A DNA stretch of 64,000 nt, taken from the NCBI GenBank assembly GCA_963920665.1, contig OY987272.1, positions 7,817,001-7,881,000 of the forward strand, given 5' to 3'. The position numbers were made by a program, and so were the translations under genes. Positions 1-11,430 of this stretch are shown piece by piece; the stretch's first letter is position 1; each line of letters begins with the position of its first letter. The stretch comes from Straminergon stramineum (Eukaryota > Streptophyta > Bryopsida > Hypnales > Calliergonaceae). The notes below the pieces were generated by a model that was given only the letters and a program-made list of their open reading frames with translations, searched no databases and was not told where the DNA came from.

Positions 1-3000
1 TAAATTGTAGTTTGTTTCTTTTCCATTTCTCTATCTAACAAAAAAAATTGGAAATCATACAACGGACTATTTCTTCCACACATCTATTCTTCTCCTTATA
101 TGTGTCATTCTTGAGCCTTCTACCTTGTGACAAAAACAAGCCAGACCCCCTCCAGTCTAGCAACTGACTAATCTCTGGGGGGTCGGAACTGAGTACTGGG
201 GTGTTGCACTTACTGCCGGTGGGTTGGAAGGCCGGTATGCTGGCTAGCACGGTGGACCGGTATCCCGACCAGTCATTGTACCTTCTGGCTCCCCTAAGAC
301 AGCTGTCTCTAATCTGGTCCTAGGACCTTGGCGGTTGTTGCCAAATTTTGGGGGTTTGGTTCCTAAACTTTGAACTGAAACCAACACCTTGGGTCTCCGT
401 ATGGGGACCCTCAAAACATAAACAACATTGGAAATTCTAAGTGGGAGTGAAGCTTCACCATTTGGGCGTTTTGGCCGAAACTTAGACAATAAGAGAATAA
501 AAAAATAACATAAAAGACTTCGAAAGTTATCTTGGGTGATAGCTTCGTTGTATGGTGGGTTAGCACCAATTTTGGGCCAAATTTCCACAAGTTGGTTGGT
601 ACGAACATGTGAGGTTTGGTTCCCACACAAACTTCTCAAAATGACATAACAAATACTTAAGACCACAAATTCCTTTGTCAAGGCCCTGAGGGGGATTTTC
701 AACACCAAAGTGTGAGATCCTACTCCAAAAAGAGCTCGGATGGAACTTAATAGACACTCCAACGTTTAAATTCAAACACTTGGGTTAGGAATAAACTCAA
801 GGGGGATTTTCTCCAACTTAGAGTTAAGAATTCTCTCACAAAAGCTTGTCAATGGTTAGTACTTAAACACTAAAGATTCAACCACAAAGAAAAGTTGTTA
901 ATACTGCAATAATCTCTCAAAAAAATATGTGTTAGTTAGTAACAAAGGCAAAGTGTGCATGTAAGGCAAGGCTCTCCAAAGGGACCCCAACGTCCTTTGG
1001 AAGGAGCTTCAAAAAACACAACAATAGTCAAGAAGGCTTCAATAGCAATTAACTCCTAAGCGTCACAGAGAGAACAACATAAACGAGGAGGGTTTTTTTT
1101 TATGGATCTAGAGAATCCAAAATAATTTGAGAACTACTCAATTACTGAAAGTTTCACTATTGAGATTTGAAGCCAACTTACTGGTGAGTACAAATCTACA
1201 ATTTATAAGAGAATCCATTGTGCAGATTTTGAGATTATAATACTTGATGAACTTGATATTCTACAAATCCTATTTTTTCAGCATCCAAAAAACATCCCCT
1301 CTGATGCACAGGGGTTAAACATGTGGTTTGGGCAAAATAATCAAAAAACAAACATTGCCAACAAGTTTGGCAGAAACAAAATACAAGCAAAAGGGGTGCA
1401 AAGGGAGAGGAGGCTAGGCCTTTTCTATGTTTTCAAGGCCTCCTCCCCCCTCAAATTACCTAAAAATCTACCTATGGAAAAACTAAAAAATTAACTACAA
1501 AAAATCTATCTTATTATAGTGATCGCTCTAACTTTTGGAGAAATGCTCCAAACACCAAACAAATTGCACCATCATCTTTAGAAGACTAAAACTCATTCTA
1601 GGGACCCACTAACCCCCCTAATCCTTACCCATTTCGCAAGAAGAAGCTAGTGATTTAAAATCCAGTGAAAAAGGTCAAAAACCTCAAAATTTGAATTTTG
1701 ACTTTTCTCAAGGTTTTGACTAGCTAGGGTTGTTCAAGAGGTTAAAGAAAGTAAGAAATGAGTCAAAGTTGACTTCATTCAAACATCATACACTCATGGT
1801 GTGACAGTCAATTCATTGAAGATTTTAGAATTCCGTTAATAGTTGTTGTTGTTGTTGATTCTAGTACTTGCTAATGTTAGAATGTCTTGAAATTTGGCAG
1901 GGAGCTTATTTGTAATAAAAAAACACCATCCAAATTTTTAGTGGGATTTTACCACTACCTTGGTAATTTCTATGAATTTCCAAAATGCCTATAAATGCAA
2001 TTGGCTTCCCATGGAGCCATCTTTTAAAATCTAGAAAATTATAAAACTTTTTGGGTAACTTATGGAAGCCTCCAAATACTAAGTGAAAATTCCCATGTCT
2101 ATTTTTCACTTTATGTTTAAGGTATTAAAATAACACCTATTGATTTAATTCCTCAGAGGAGGAATCATTCCCATACTTCAGAATCTTCACAAATTGACTT
2201 TGCCGTTGCACTCCTATCATGTTGTTAAGCTAAACACCTCTCTTCATCCATCGGTTGCGTAATCTTCAAACTTGTGGATTTCACCTACAAGGAGTAAAAA
2301 GTAACTTTCTCAATTCTTTGTGAATTAGATGGTGATCTTTACATGGGTCATCCACATGTTATTCTAGGCCTTAGGGAACCAATTCCCACCTCGCCCCCTC
2401 AATTCCCATCATCTGAATCTCTATCATTGTCACTAAAAGGTTTAGTCCACTATAACCCAATTTAGGTGTTTTTACTTATATTTGCCAAAAAGGCCTAAAC
2501 TATTCTACATCCTTATTTGCTATCTTAAACACCTAATTTGGACACTGTGAATTAGGAAGGAAAGAGTTTAAGGTACTTTCTAGACTTTTAGGACTAATAC
2601 ACCATATTTATAGGAACTTCTATCAAACACATTGTAAGCACTCATTTTTAGTCTTTTCAATTATAAATTATACTAAATATGAATGAAAGTGGGGAAAAAA
2701 ATCCCAAGGCCCAAGTGCTAAATATGGGGCTCATTGTGTTCATGAACAACATACAACCACTACAAGTCAAATGAACCTGGGGAACATTAGTGACGATATT
2801 ATGACCTAGATAGTGTTCTTGAACATTACTATAAGAAGAGGTCTTTAAATGGAGTGGACATTTTGAAGCAACCATAGGAATGGCCCATATACAGAACATG
2901 TGGTTGTTGAAATGGACACCATTTTTTGAGGTAGGAAAATGTGACTGCAATTGTGTGATTTTAGGGCAATGAGTAGTGCTTTGGACTACTAATATATGTG

Positions 3001-3423
3001 ATTCACTAATCATGAATGCATCATCTAAATGTGAACACAGAATTCAAGATGACAATAAGAAAGAAATGATAAATATAAAGTTCAAGGTACATATTTCTCT
3101 TACTTGATTTAGGACACTCTATTCCCACATTATGGAACTGTCTTGAACATAGTGAGCTCCCACTTCATCTATTTTTGGACTGATTTGCTCTTTTCAAAGG
3201 CACATGACAATTCATTACTGCTAAAGTCTATGACCATTATTAGCAACCAACAGACTTTTCACTTTGGATAATTGTATCTAATTCAGAAAATTATACTTTA
3301 AATTGCAATTTGTTTCTTTTCCATTTATTTGTCTACCAAAAAAAATTGGAAATCATTGGACAACTAGTTTCTTCCACACATATGTTTTTCTCCTTAGATG
3401 TGCCATTCTTGAGCCTTCTACGT
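1..3423. repeat. Decayed repeat region flanked by 125-bp direct repeats (1-125 and 3299-3423)
   Basis: The first 125 bases (TTTGTTTCTTTTCCATTT, TTGGAAATCAT, TTCTTCCACACAT, GAGCCTTCTA) recur at 3299-3423 with about 15 percent difference by eye. Between them, 1830-2460 is a copy of the family also seen at 25490-26100. No coding domain is recognised; the small open frames here do not resemble known proteins. The left direct repeat may extend beyond the window. Confidence 0.5.
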
Positions 3424-3639
3424 TAATACACTAGGAAAGTTGAGATTGGTGATTGAAATTAGAAATTCGCACCATTAGATTTTCAAGCGTGACCAAAAGA
3501 TTCAAGTCCTATATGAAAATGTTCTAAACTCAATGGCAGAACCACTAGTGTGAAATCCATCGAACGTGAGGCAAGATCGATAATGAAAGTATTAGCAACC
3601 TCAAAGAATTGAATATGTCACAGTAGTTGAGATTGATTA

Positions 3640-4579
3640 TTAACCCCTAAATGTATTTGGCACTATGTTTTCACCAAAAGCGCTCCCAAACTGCCATTTC
3701 TAGTACAAGTACCAAATTTTAGAAAAAATACATTTTTGGACAAATGTAATTGTAGGATCATGTAGTATGCTGGTTTGGAAAAATGTGGAAAAAATTTCAA
3801 AAATTTCCACCACGTGGGTTGCAAGATATTAGCATTTGAAGGGGCAAAAAGCCTTTTTATGGCCTTGCAAAAACCCAGGTAGATGCACTTCACAAGGTCA
3901 TATTTGTATGAAAATATGTCCAAAATGGTTGTAACTCTTTGGATTCATTCATCAAGTCATGTTGGCTGCATACTTGAAAATTTTTAGATCATTTGGAATT
4001 GTATAACATATAGGAAAAAATTAGTAATTAGAAAGAAGTAGAGAATGATTCAAAATACTAAATTGTTAATAATTTATTTATGAAATTGAAAAATGCCAAA
4101 CCCAATGGTTATAATGTTGTAATAAACAATCTACACCTCACATTTTTATTTTTTTCTAGAAACATTGAAAATTGAGTTAAATAAAGGTCTTCAAAGTTTA
4201 TTTTGAAGTAGAGATTCCATTACTACCCACATCTAAAAACCTTCATAACTTTCATCTCATAAATCAAAATGGAATGGTTCAAAGCTTTCCATGTATATAT
4301 AGATCTAGAAAACCAATTTCAAATTTTTATTTTAAAAAAAAGTGTTTTTGAAAGAATATTTTTTTGCTACCTGGGCTGCCCGGTGAGCAATGAAAACTAC
4401 ATATCATACAATAACTTTTTAACCATGTATTCAAAAGTTATGAAAATTGTTGGGCCTTAAAGCTACTCCTCGGGAACATGTCATGTGAAAATTTTAGAGA
4501 AAAAAAAAATTGCATTCGTAGTGAGCTGCCCTAAATCGCTATATTGCTAGAAAACACCATTTGGTCCTTCAGGGGTTAA
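3640..4579. mobile_element. TTAA-bounded non-coding element, about 940 bp
   Basis: It starts TTAA-CCCCTAAATG and ends GGTCCTTCAGGGG-TTAA. The inverted ends agree in CCCCT(A/G)AA. The interior is AT-rich without a coding frame. The same TTAA plus CCC/GGG boundaries are seen in other elements of this window. Confidence 0.5.
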
Positions 4580-5814
4580 GATTGGAAATTCACACGATTA
4601 GGGTTTCCACATTTGACCAAACGACTCAACTATTGAATTAACTAAAATGTTAAGAAATTACAAGAAAGAATCCCACTAAGCATAAAGTCTTATGAATACT
4701 AATTCATCATTAGGGTTTTTTTTGGCTTTTTGGTGTTAGATTGCACCAGGAAAAATAATTTGGCTAAGAAATATTAAAAAAAATGTCAAAAAACTTGGAT
4801 GAAATTGCCAAATTGTGGGTGAAAATCATATTATACATCCAATATGTGGATGACTGTTGTAATTTGGAGTACCACTGTAACATTTAATATTGCCACTTTG
4901 GCACTTCATAAAAAATGAAAAAAAAGCCCTGTTCATCACATGAGCATGAGCGTTTCTGCCTGTCATAATATAACTTACGACTTCACACTGTAGTAGCGTG
5001 AAGTCAAGTGCGATGGCAGCCTTGGCAGAGATAGCGTGGGAGAGGAGGACGCTGTGCCTGGCGGGTACCCCGGCAATACCCGGGCTCTGGTGGGGGATGT
5101 TTAAGCTGTGTACCTGGATGCCCTGGTATTTCCGGATATTAAAGTCTTGAGAGCACCAGCTGCACCACTTTTTTCTTGCCGTGCTTAACTTAGTTTGATA
5201 AAAGCGGCTCCACACCAACACTCCATCACGTTAAAAGTTGTGTCATTCTTCCCATCATTCCTACATTTGCTTAACAATGGAGGGCTTTCATAGTGGGTAG
5301 TTTTACACTCCCACCAACTTGGTCAACTTGGTTAGACTATAGCCTTAATGGAAGAGGTGGAGGCTAGTGAGAGATGTAAGAAGAAAGGGAAGAACTCTAG
5401 TAAGGACTTTAAGGGATTGTTGGTGCAGAGCATCAGGTCTTAAGTGCACCACCACATCTCATGAGGCAATAAGTGCTTTGCTACTTCTTCATGTCATGAT
5501 CCAATTTTGCAAAACTAGTGGAGATGTTCTGAAGCCACTATATCCTCGGTATTGTGCCTAAACAACAAAGCCTATGATTGTGTAGTCAAAGTAACTTGAA
5601 TGTCCTACACTTTATATCCTCCATTTATTCTCAATTTATAAGTGAATTTTTTGGTTTTATTTTTCAGAGATGAAATCATATGTATAATATTTGTCACAAG
5701 ATTTTCTAAAAGAATTGGTGAAAATTTCAAATTACCATGAATTTTGGAAGAAAAATTGAAGAAAATTCATATCAAGTACTCAAGTATAAATCATGTTCAA
5801 AAAATCAAATTCTT
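4580..5814. other. Intergenic; GC-richer island at 4940-5225 of unknown nature
   Basis: No gene is recognised. The segment 4940-5225 is clearly richer in GC (for example GGGTACCCCGGCAATACCCG) and has a 131-residue open frame on the minus strand (4826-5221) without family similarity I can name. From 5640 to 5810 the sequence belongs to the dispersed family also found at 54.2 and 59.7 kb and, inverted, at 60.8 kb. Confidence 0.4.
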
Positions 5815-6391
5815 TTAATCCCTAAACACTTCGGTGTCCATTTTTTGGATGATGAACAGATTGAATCTCAAGTTTCATTCTCCTAACTACTTGGATGAAA
5901 GTTATTCTAATTTGTGGACATACATTATGAAGTTGTTGTCCTATCTAAAGGTTGGACTTGGTATTATTAGAGTACATATTTTTCTAAAATTACCAATGTG
6001 CAAGGATGTCAAGTGGTCAAATTGCATTGACTCTAGTTCAAAATTGGATTTGCCAAAATGAGGCCATAGATAGGAAGAACACAAAAATCTCAAAAAATCA
6101 CCATGTGAAGAGAACCTCATTTCAAATCCATTCCAACAAATTTTACTCAAAAAATGATAACATTTTGCTTGTAATTGAATTTTGAAGGAATTTTGGAATT
6201 TGTCTTTCAAAATTTATAGAAAAAAATTGGTGATAGCATTGGTGAATCTAACTATATAGATGGAATCTACAAATCAAAATCTACAACTTTTATTCCTATA
6301 CCAATTCCAAAATATGCTTCCAAATAGCACTTCATAATGATTTTTTTCAAATCGTCAATTTTGGAGATGAATCTAGACGTTTAGGGGTTAA
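5815..6391. mobile_element. TTAA-bounded non-coding element, about 577 bp
   Basis: It starts TTAA-TCCCTAAACAC and ends GACGTTTAGGGG-TTAA, so the ends are imperfect inverted repeats. The left part (TTCGGTGTCCATTTTTTGGA) matches the left part of the 48642-48866 element. Its right end is included in the 236-bp tandem repeat. Confidence 0.5.
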
Positions 6392-6865
6392 TAGAAAACT
6401 ATCAAAAATATAACACCTTCACAATAAAATGCTCTCAATTTCTCCAAAGTGACATATGGCACTCTACATTAGCATTGGTGAATCTAACCGTATAGATGGA
6501 AACTGCAAATCAAAATCTACAACTTTTATTTCTATACCAATTCTAAAATACGCTTCCAAATAGCACTTCATAATGATTTTTTTCAAATCGTCAATTTTGG
6601 AGATGAATCTAGACGTTTAGGGGTTAATAGAAAACTATCAAAAATATAACACCTTCACAATAAAATGCTCTCAATTTCTCCAAAGTGACATATGGCACTC
6701 TACATTAGCATTGGTGAATCTAACCGTATAGATGGAAACTACAAATCAAAATCTACAACTTTTATTTCTATACCAATTCCAAAATAAGCTTCCAAATAGC
6801 ACTTCATAATGATTTTTCTCAAATCGTCAATTTTGGAGATGAATCTTGACGTTCAAGGGTTAAAA
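6235..6865. repeat. Tandem repeat, period exactly 236 bp, about 2.7 copies
   Basis: Units start AGCATTGGTGAATCTAAC at 6235, 6471 and 6707. Copies 1 and 2 are nearly identical; copy 3 is more diverged at its end. Each carries GTTTAGGGGTTAA or GTTCAAGGGTTAA, the right end of the TTAA-bounded element family. The close identity means the amplification is recent compared with the surroundings. Confidence 0.92.
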
Positions 6866-8100
6866 GAGAACTACATTACATTACAAATGTAGAACATTTG
6901 TGCTATAAAGAAATTTTTTGTTTCACTCCATATTTAAGAAAAATAATGTGGTTTACCTTAACTTCTTGAGAGTGTGATAGTGATATCTTACCACTGATTT
7001 GGAACTGCCTGCCACAAAACGCCACTGACTTATTACCAGTGGCAACTTACTAATTTACCTTCCACGCATGTCCACCCTCCCTCCCTTCCACCGGCTTCTG
7101 TATAATTGCCAACCCAGCGGAGGAAGCGTCCAGAACGCAATCTACAGCGTCCATCATGCCACACTGATTGCACCCGCTACCAGCCAGCCAGCTTCGTTAG
7201 CAAGTACAGTACAATTGGACCCCACCCCACTCCACCGGGCTTTCTGCCTGAGTGTCTGTCTGTGTGGTCCTTCATTATCAGGTTCCACACATCACCCCTT
7301 TTTCGCATCTGGGCGGGACACCATCAATAATCAGTTCCAGGGGCACTTTAGGCTGAAATTATTAGAAAAAATACCTCAGCATCAATCTCATCAGGTGCAC
7401 AACGGGATCATGCTTTGCTCTGCTCTGCTCTGCTCAGCTCACACATGAAACATGTTGGAGGTATTACAATAGGGGCGTACCTTTGGGGGCTCCCTGATTG
7501 ACAAGGAATTTGAGCTTTACCAATTTACCATGGTTTTATGGTAGAATGATGGTGGACACTCAGTTTGCAAGGCACACAAAACAAATGGGTTCAGGTCTAC
7601 CCACACTAAGGTAGACCAACCTATTACCACCGTGATTGATTTGCAATTTGAGTATATTAGGACCAACTCTAGGAGGGGCAAATATTTTTTTAGAGGTGTG
7701 CGCATATTTCATGAATCAAACCCAAGTGGAAATATAATTTTCCGATAGAAATTGTAATTTCTATGAATTTTTAAAAAGGTCTGTCCTAAATTACAAAACC
7801 ACCACTGGACTAGAGTCGTAAATGTCCTATCCTAAACCTGTAACTGCCATTACATGGACCTATTAGCACTGGAGTATCCACCAATCAAAGGTTGACACGT
7901 TACCCAAGTTGGAATTAATGCACTAAAATTGTCACAATAGTGAATGGATTTAGATGAGTTTTATAGTAGAGATGGGGCCAAAAAAAGGATGGCGGTTATA
8001 GGAAGCTGGTGGAAATGGGTTGGTCTACCTTAAATGTTGCCTCTATTTTAGATATCAAGCAGAGAGAGAGAGGGAGAAACATTTAGGGTTTTTTTGAGTG
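6866..8100. other. Intergenic; GC-richer unique stretch 7050-7450 with a pentanucleotide microsatellite
   Basis: No gene is supported. At 7412-7439 TCTGC is repeated about five times. Overlapping open frames at 7068-7448 and 7106-7330 have no recognisable product and look like chance frames in GC-rich DNA. Confidence 0.45.
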
Positions 8101-8109
8101 ACAATTGGT

Positions 8110-8264
8110 TTAACCCTTGAAGGATGCAGTCCCCCCAATGATTAAGGTAGTCATCCAAATGCTCGGATAATTGGACCAATATTTAGGTGCACTCTTTGTT
8201 TCTAACATGAACAATGAAGTCATCCATTGGACACTTTGAGTCCTCACCGTGCTTCAAGGGTTAA
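8110..8264. mobile_element. TTAA-bounded MITE, 155 bp
   Basis: The boundaries are TTAA-CCCTTGAAGGATGC on the left and GTGCTTCAAGGG-TTAA on the right, giving a 9-bp inverted repeat CCCTTGAAG. A second, decayed copy lies at 8569-8735 in the same orientation. Confidence 0.65.
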
Positions 8265-8338
8265 CACTTGAATGATAACATAGACATATACAATTCCAAC
8301 AACCAAAAAATCCCCCTGTTTGTAAGCTTCCAAGTAGC

Positions 8339-8572
8339 TTAACCCATAAACACCAAGTTGGTGACCCTAGAAATCATCTATTTTGGTACTATGTGACATC
8401 ATCTACTTTAAAAAAAATCAAAAAAACTCATTGGAAGTCAAACTAGTATGCAAGATCTCTCCTTTTAGCACAAAATTTCAATGATGATTGACAATTGTAC
8501 TTTTGTCCTACACAGGAAGCTTCTTTGTCATCCATTGAAAAAAACCCGTCATTGACATTGTTTAAGGGTTAA
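8339..8572. mobile_element. TTAA-bounded MITE, 234 bp
   Basis: It starts TTAA-CCCATAAACACC and ends GACATTGTTTAAGGG-TTAA. The whole element matches the reverse complement of 48642-48866 and, in the same orientation, part of 58630-58830 (for example GAAGTCAAACTA, GATGACATCATCTA-like and CATCCATTG blocks). The right TTAA is shared with the next element. Confidence 0.65.
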
Positions 8573-8735
8573 CCTTGGAAGGACGCGACCCAATGACCCA
8601 ATGACTTGAAGATAGTCACCAAAATATTCCGATTATTTGAATGGACCAATAGGTGCATTTTTTTGTTTCGACAAGTAAGTAACACTCAAGTCATCCATTA
8701 GACCTTTTAAGTCCTGAACGTTTCTACAGGGAAAC
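8569..8735. mobile_element. Decayed second copy of the 155-bp TTAA MITE, abutting its neighbour
   Basis: It starts at the shared TTAA with CCTTGGAAGGACGC. The interior follows the 8110-8264 element (GATAGTCACC, ATTGGACCAATAGGTGCA-like, AAGTCATCCATTAGA). The right end is degenerate (ACAGGGAAA). Confidence 0.55.
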
Positions 8736-8754
8736 CATGCTCAACAGCGTATTA

Positions 8755-9040
8755 TTGGGTTGCTTTCGATACAGGATCACATGAAGGCTTTCTTAGGGTA
8801 GCATTGCAGTAATTCCTTGATTGCCTGCTGACACGGCAACCAGCTCAGATTCGAAGGGTCAGGACGAATGATTCGTTCGTCTCTCCTGCGAGCCCTGTCT
8901 TTCAAGGTGGTCAATCATGGTCGGAAAGACTTTTATAATGTAGAGTTGCAGTGGAAGCACTTGTAGAGATGACATGGCAGCCAGCTCAGATTTTAAAGGG
9001 TTGGAACGAATGGTCTATCGTCTCTCTCGCTGGTCAAGCT
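8755..9040. repeat. Diverged tandem duplication, offset about 141 bp, in the leader of the small gene
   Basis: The block around 8829-8890 (TGACACGGCAACCAGCTCAG and following) recurs at 8970-9030 (TGACATGGCAGCCAGCTCAG and following). Weaker similarity extends upstream on both sides. The copies have point changes and small gaps, so the duplication is old. Confidence 0.75.
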
Positions 9041-9239
9041 CCCTTATAACCAACTTCTTCTTGCTGTGCGTCGCCAGCGTACTGCCCATTCTTCATTGCG
9101 CTCTGCTTGGCTCTCACCAGCAAGCAACCAGGTATGTGTACGGTGGATCACTGTATCTTCTCTCTGTCAACCGCGTAGGAAATTGAGCATTTAGCACCTT
9201 CTTAGCGTGTAATGTGGCATTGGGAAGTCGAGGATTGGG

Positions 9240-9775
9240 ATGGTGAAGCATTTCTTGGATCGAAAACAATCTTTGTGAGTGTTGGCTGCATTAAGAGGTT
9301 TTACCCGATCGTCTCCTTTAGCCAGTCACAACGCACGGATTTGTATTTGTACTTTTCCTCCTTTCTTGATAGCGTAGACGAGTTTGTGCGAGTTTGTGCC
9401 CCTTTCTTGTTTCTTCTTTCGAGGGAGGAGGAAAGTGCTGTGTCAACGATCGAGATCAAATGCGCGTTTGGCTTGTAACGTACGAGCGATGGAGAGTAAT
9501 TTACGAGGCGTAAGGAACGTACCGATTTACGCCTTTTCATTGATTTTTTGTTTGATATCGCGGTCATTCTATCTCTGACCAGTCGAGACTCGAGGAATGG
9601 CATAGTGAAGTTTTTTTGGATTGTTAGTATCTTTGTATGCATTAAGAGATTTTCTTTTTTTGCCAGTTACATCAGATTTCCTCCATTATTCAGTCACAGC
9701 GAGCAGACTTGTGTTTGGAGTTTCTTCCTTTCTTTGTTGGACTCGGTCATTCTCTGTTTGTTTGCGGTAGAGTTT
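9240..9775. repeat. Old tandem duplication inside the probable leader intron
   Basis: About 150 bp from 9240 (ATCTTTGTG, TGCATTAAGAGGTTTT, CAGTCACAACGCACGGATTT, CCTCCTTTCTTGATAG) is matched in the same order from 9605 (ATCTTTGTA, TGCATTAAGAGATTTT, CAGTCACAGCGAGCAGACTT, TTCCTTTCTTTGTTGG). The order is conserved, with an offset of about 360 bp. Confidence 0.6.
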
Positions 9776-10409
9776 CGAATCCTAACTTCTCATCATCGTT
9801 ACAAAGAACGGTCGACTATTTCAGAATCGATTTCTTGGACTGCGTTTCTCCAATTTAGTATTGAGGTTTTATCTGTTCTGTCTCCTCATCTGGTTTTCTT
9901 TATCTGTAACCTCTCAGATAGAAGCGTTCGAATTGACGCTGAGTATGCGAAATCATTCTCGAACGCCGTTGATCGTAATAATGCCTTGAGAGGTCATCGC
10001 ACTGTTCCTCGCCTCCATAGTCTTTAGATTCGTCTGCACAAATAGAGCGAAGTCCGATCATATGTTTTTACTTCTGAAAGTTTTTCCTGCTGAAACTGGT
10101 TCAATGGCGAAGCTTTTCACCCTGACTGCAATCTAGAGTACGCATCGGAATCCTCATTCCCTCATATATTCGATCTCACTCGTCTTTGACACGTTCTTGG
10201 TAAACATAGTGAAATTTTAGCCTACAGCTGTTGACTTCTTCTTTCAAATATACATGTGCATAGTTTTCTTGGAGTGTCATCATTTTAAGATCTTAGTGTA
10301 CAGTGTTGTTTGGCAGGATCTGTCACTACTTCTCTATGTTGGATCAGTGAAAACTTGACGTCTACGCATTTCCTTTCAAGGGTCACATTCGTTAAGATCT
10401 TTCGTAGAG

Positions 10410-10649
10410 ATGGCCGCATACGAAAGGCAGGAATCAAACGGTTGGGCCGATCAATGGGATAAACACTTCGACGAGGATGTGGGAGGCCAGGGAGGGCGGA
10501 AGAGGAGCAGGATGTCCAAGGTTAAAGCTGCGGCCACCAACAGTGTGGAAATGACAATGAGCGCTGCTACCGTGAGCGCACAGAAAGTGAAGTTAGGCAC
10601 TTCAACCAGCCTACGTTGGATCAAGGATAAGGTTCAGCGAAAGAAGTGA
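10410..10649 (+). CDS. Small conserved plant protein of unknown function, 79 aa
   Basis: Single-exon reading frame that starts MAAYERQESNGWADQWD and ends SLRWIKDKVQRKK. I do not know a function. The C-terminal Trp-Ile-Lys-Asp-Lys motif followed by a basic tail, together with a middle rich in Lys, Ala, Ser and Thr, resembles small plant proteins that end in WIKDKY-type sequences; that link rests on memory of the family and is not proven here. The protein has no signal peptide and no membrane segment. It is polar and strongly basic in its second half, with RKRSRMSKVK near residue 30. The ATG lies 93 nt after a good 3' splice site (TTTGGCAG, ending at 10317), which suggests that the upstream region holds a leader intron. 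Base composition is clearly richer in GC than the surrounding repeats, which supports a real gene. Confidence 0.7.
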   Translation: MAAYERQESNGWADQWDKHFDEDVGGQGGRKRSRMSKVKAAATNSVEMTMSAATVSAQKVKLGTSTSLRWIKDKVQRKK

Positions 10650-11430
10650 ACTATCTGGATATCCTGTAAGAATCATGCCGTTTTCATTTCATCATTTTGG
10701 CTTCGGCGAAGGTGGATGTATACGATTACTTGTAAAGCGCTATATTGCCCATCCGTTTGTGTGATCTCATCTCGGACATTGATGAAGACTGAGCGTATTG
10801 CACATTGTCGTTGTAATTATTCCTATTCATGTCGCTCAAGTTGTTATTGGAGGAAATAAGGTGGAGAGGTCTTTCGTCGTCTTGCTGTAGATGAGGGAAA
10901 TTGAAAAGGTCTCGCAAAAAACCGAGCAGACTAGATATATGAAGAGCTATACTTGTGTGGTATCAGGTTCACAGGCATTCAAGACCAATATGTGCTCTAC
11001 GAAGCAAATCGTTCAGGGATACTTGAAGGAGATGTTGGATACAAATGATGAGATTCCTCTCATAATTCACGAGAGAGAAACTGCATTATTGCATTGCTGT
11101 GCCCGTTCTTGGTGTTCAAGAATGGCATGGTGCTATTTTAGGATACCTTTGTGCATTCCGATTTGAAAGCTGCTTTTGCACTCTATTTTCTTTTGAATTT
11201 AGTAATGGACAGGCTCATGCCATTCGTGATCCGCTGCACTTTCTCGAATTGCGACAATGCGACATGGATTTATATAATTCTGGTCGCCTCCGCCTCTAAT
11301 TGTAGTATTAGTGTATGCAAATGTCCTTCGTCGTCTGTGAACATTGTTCGATGTTCTCATAGTCTGTCGTACGTTTTGAGTGTGCTCATTTTTATTTTAA
11401 AAGCGATTCATGTTGTAAGCTTTAGTTAGC
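10650..11430 (+). other. Probable 3' untranslated and downstream region of the small gene
   Basis: Non-repetitive sequence after the stop at 10649. No second gene is recognised. Short open frames (10891-11166, 11151-11429) have no recognisable product. A T-rich stretch with TTTATTTTAAAAG near 11390 may lie close to the transcript end, but no canonical polyadenylation signal stands out. Confidence 0.35.

Larger units (their letters stand above)
8750..10409 (+). promoter_or_regulatory. Promoter, 5' leader and probable leader intron of the 79-aa protein gene
   Basis: Unique-looking, moderately GC-rich DNA upstream of the small gene. A donor-like CCAG/GTATGTGT occurs at about 9131/9132 and an acceptor TTTGGCAG ends at 10317, so the simplest model is a leader exon ending near 9131, an intron of about 1.19 kb, and a second leader exon from 10318. 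Short reading frames in the region (for example 8974-9186 and 9548-10027) lack recognisable similarity and are best seen as upstream or intronic frames. The region carries two old tandem duplications, listed separately. Transcript ends are not fixed by sequence. Confidence 0.45.

Noticed and set aside
4826..5221. 131-codon minus frame in a GC-rich island, considered as a histone or ribosomal protein fragment
   Set aside because: All three minus frames were read and none gave a recognisable histone or ribosomal motif.
7068..7448. 126-codon plus frame
   Set aside because: Cys, Ser and His composition with a TCTGC microsatellite at the end and no motif; it looks like a chance frame in GC-richer DNA.
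9548..10027. 159-codon plus frame upstream of the small gene
   Set aside because: It lies inside the probable leader intron, overlaps a tandem duplication and has no recognisable domain.
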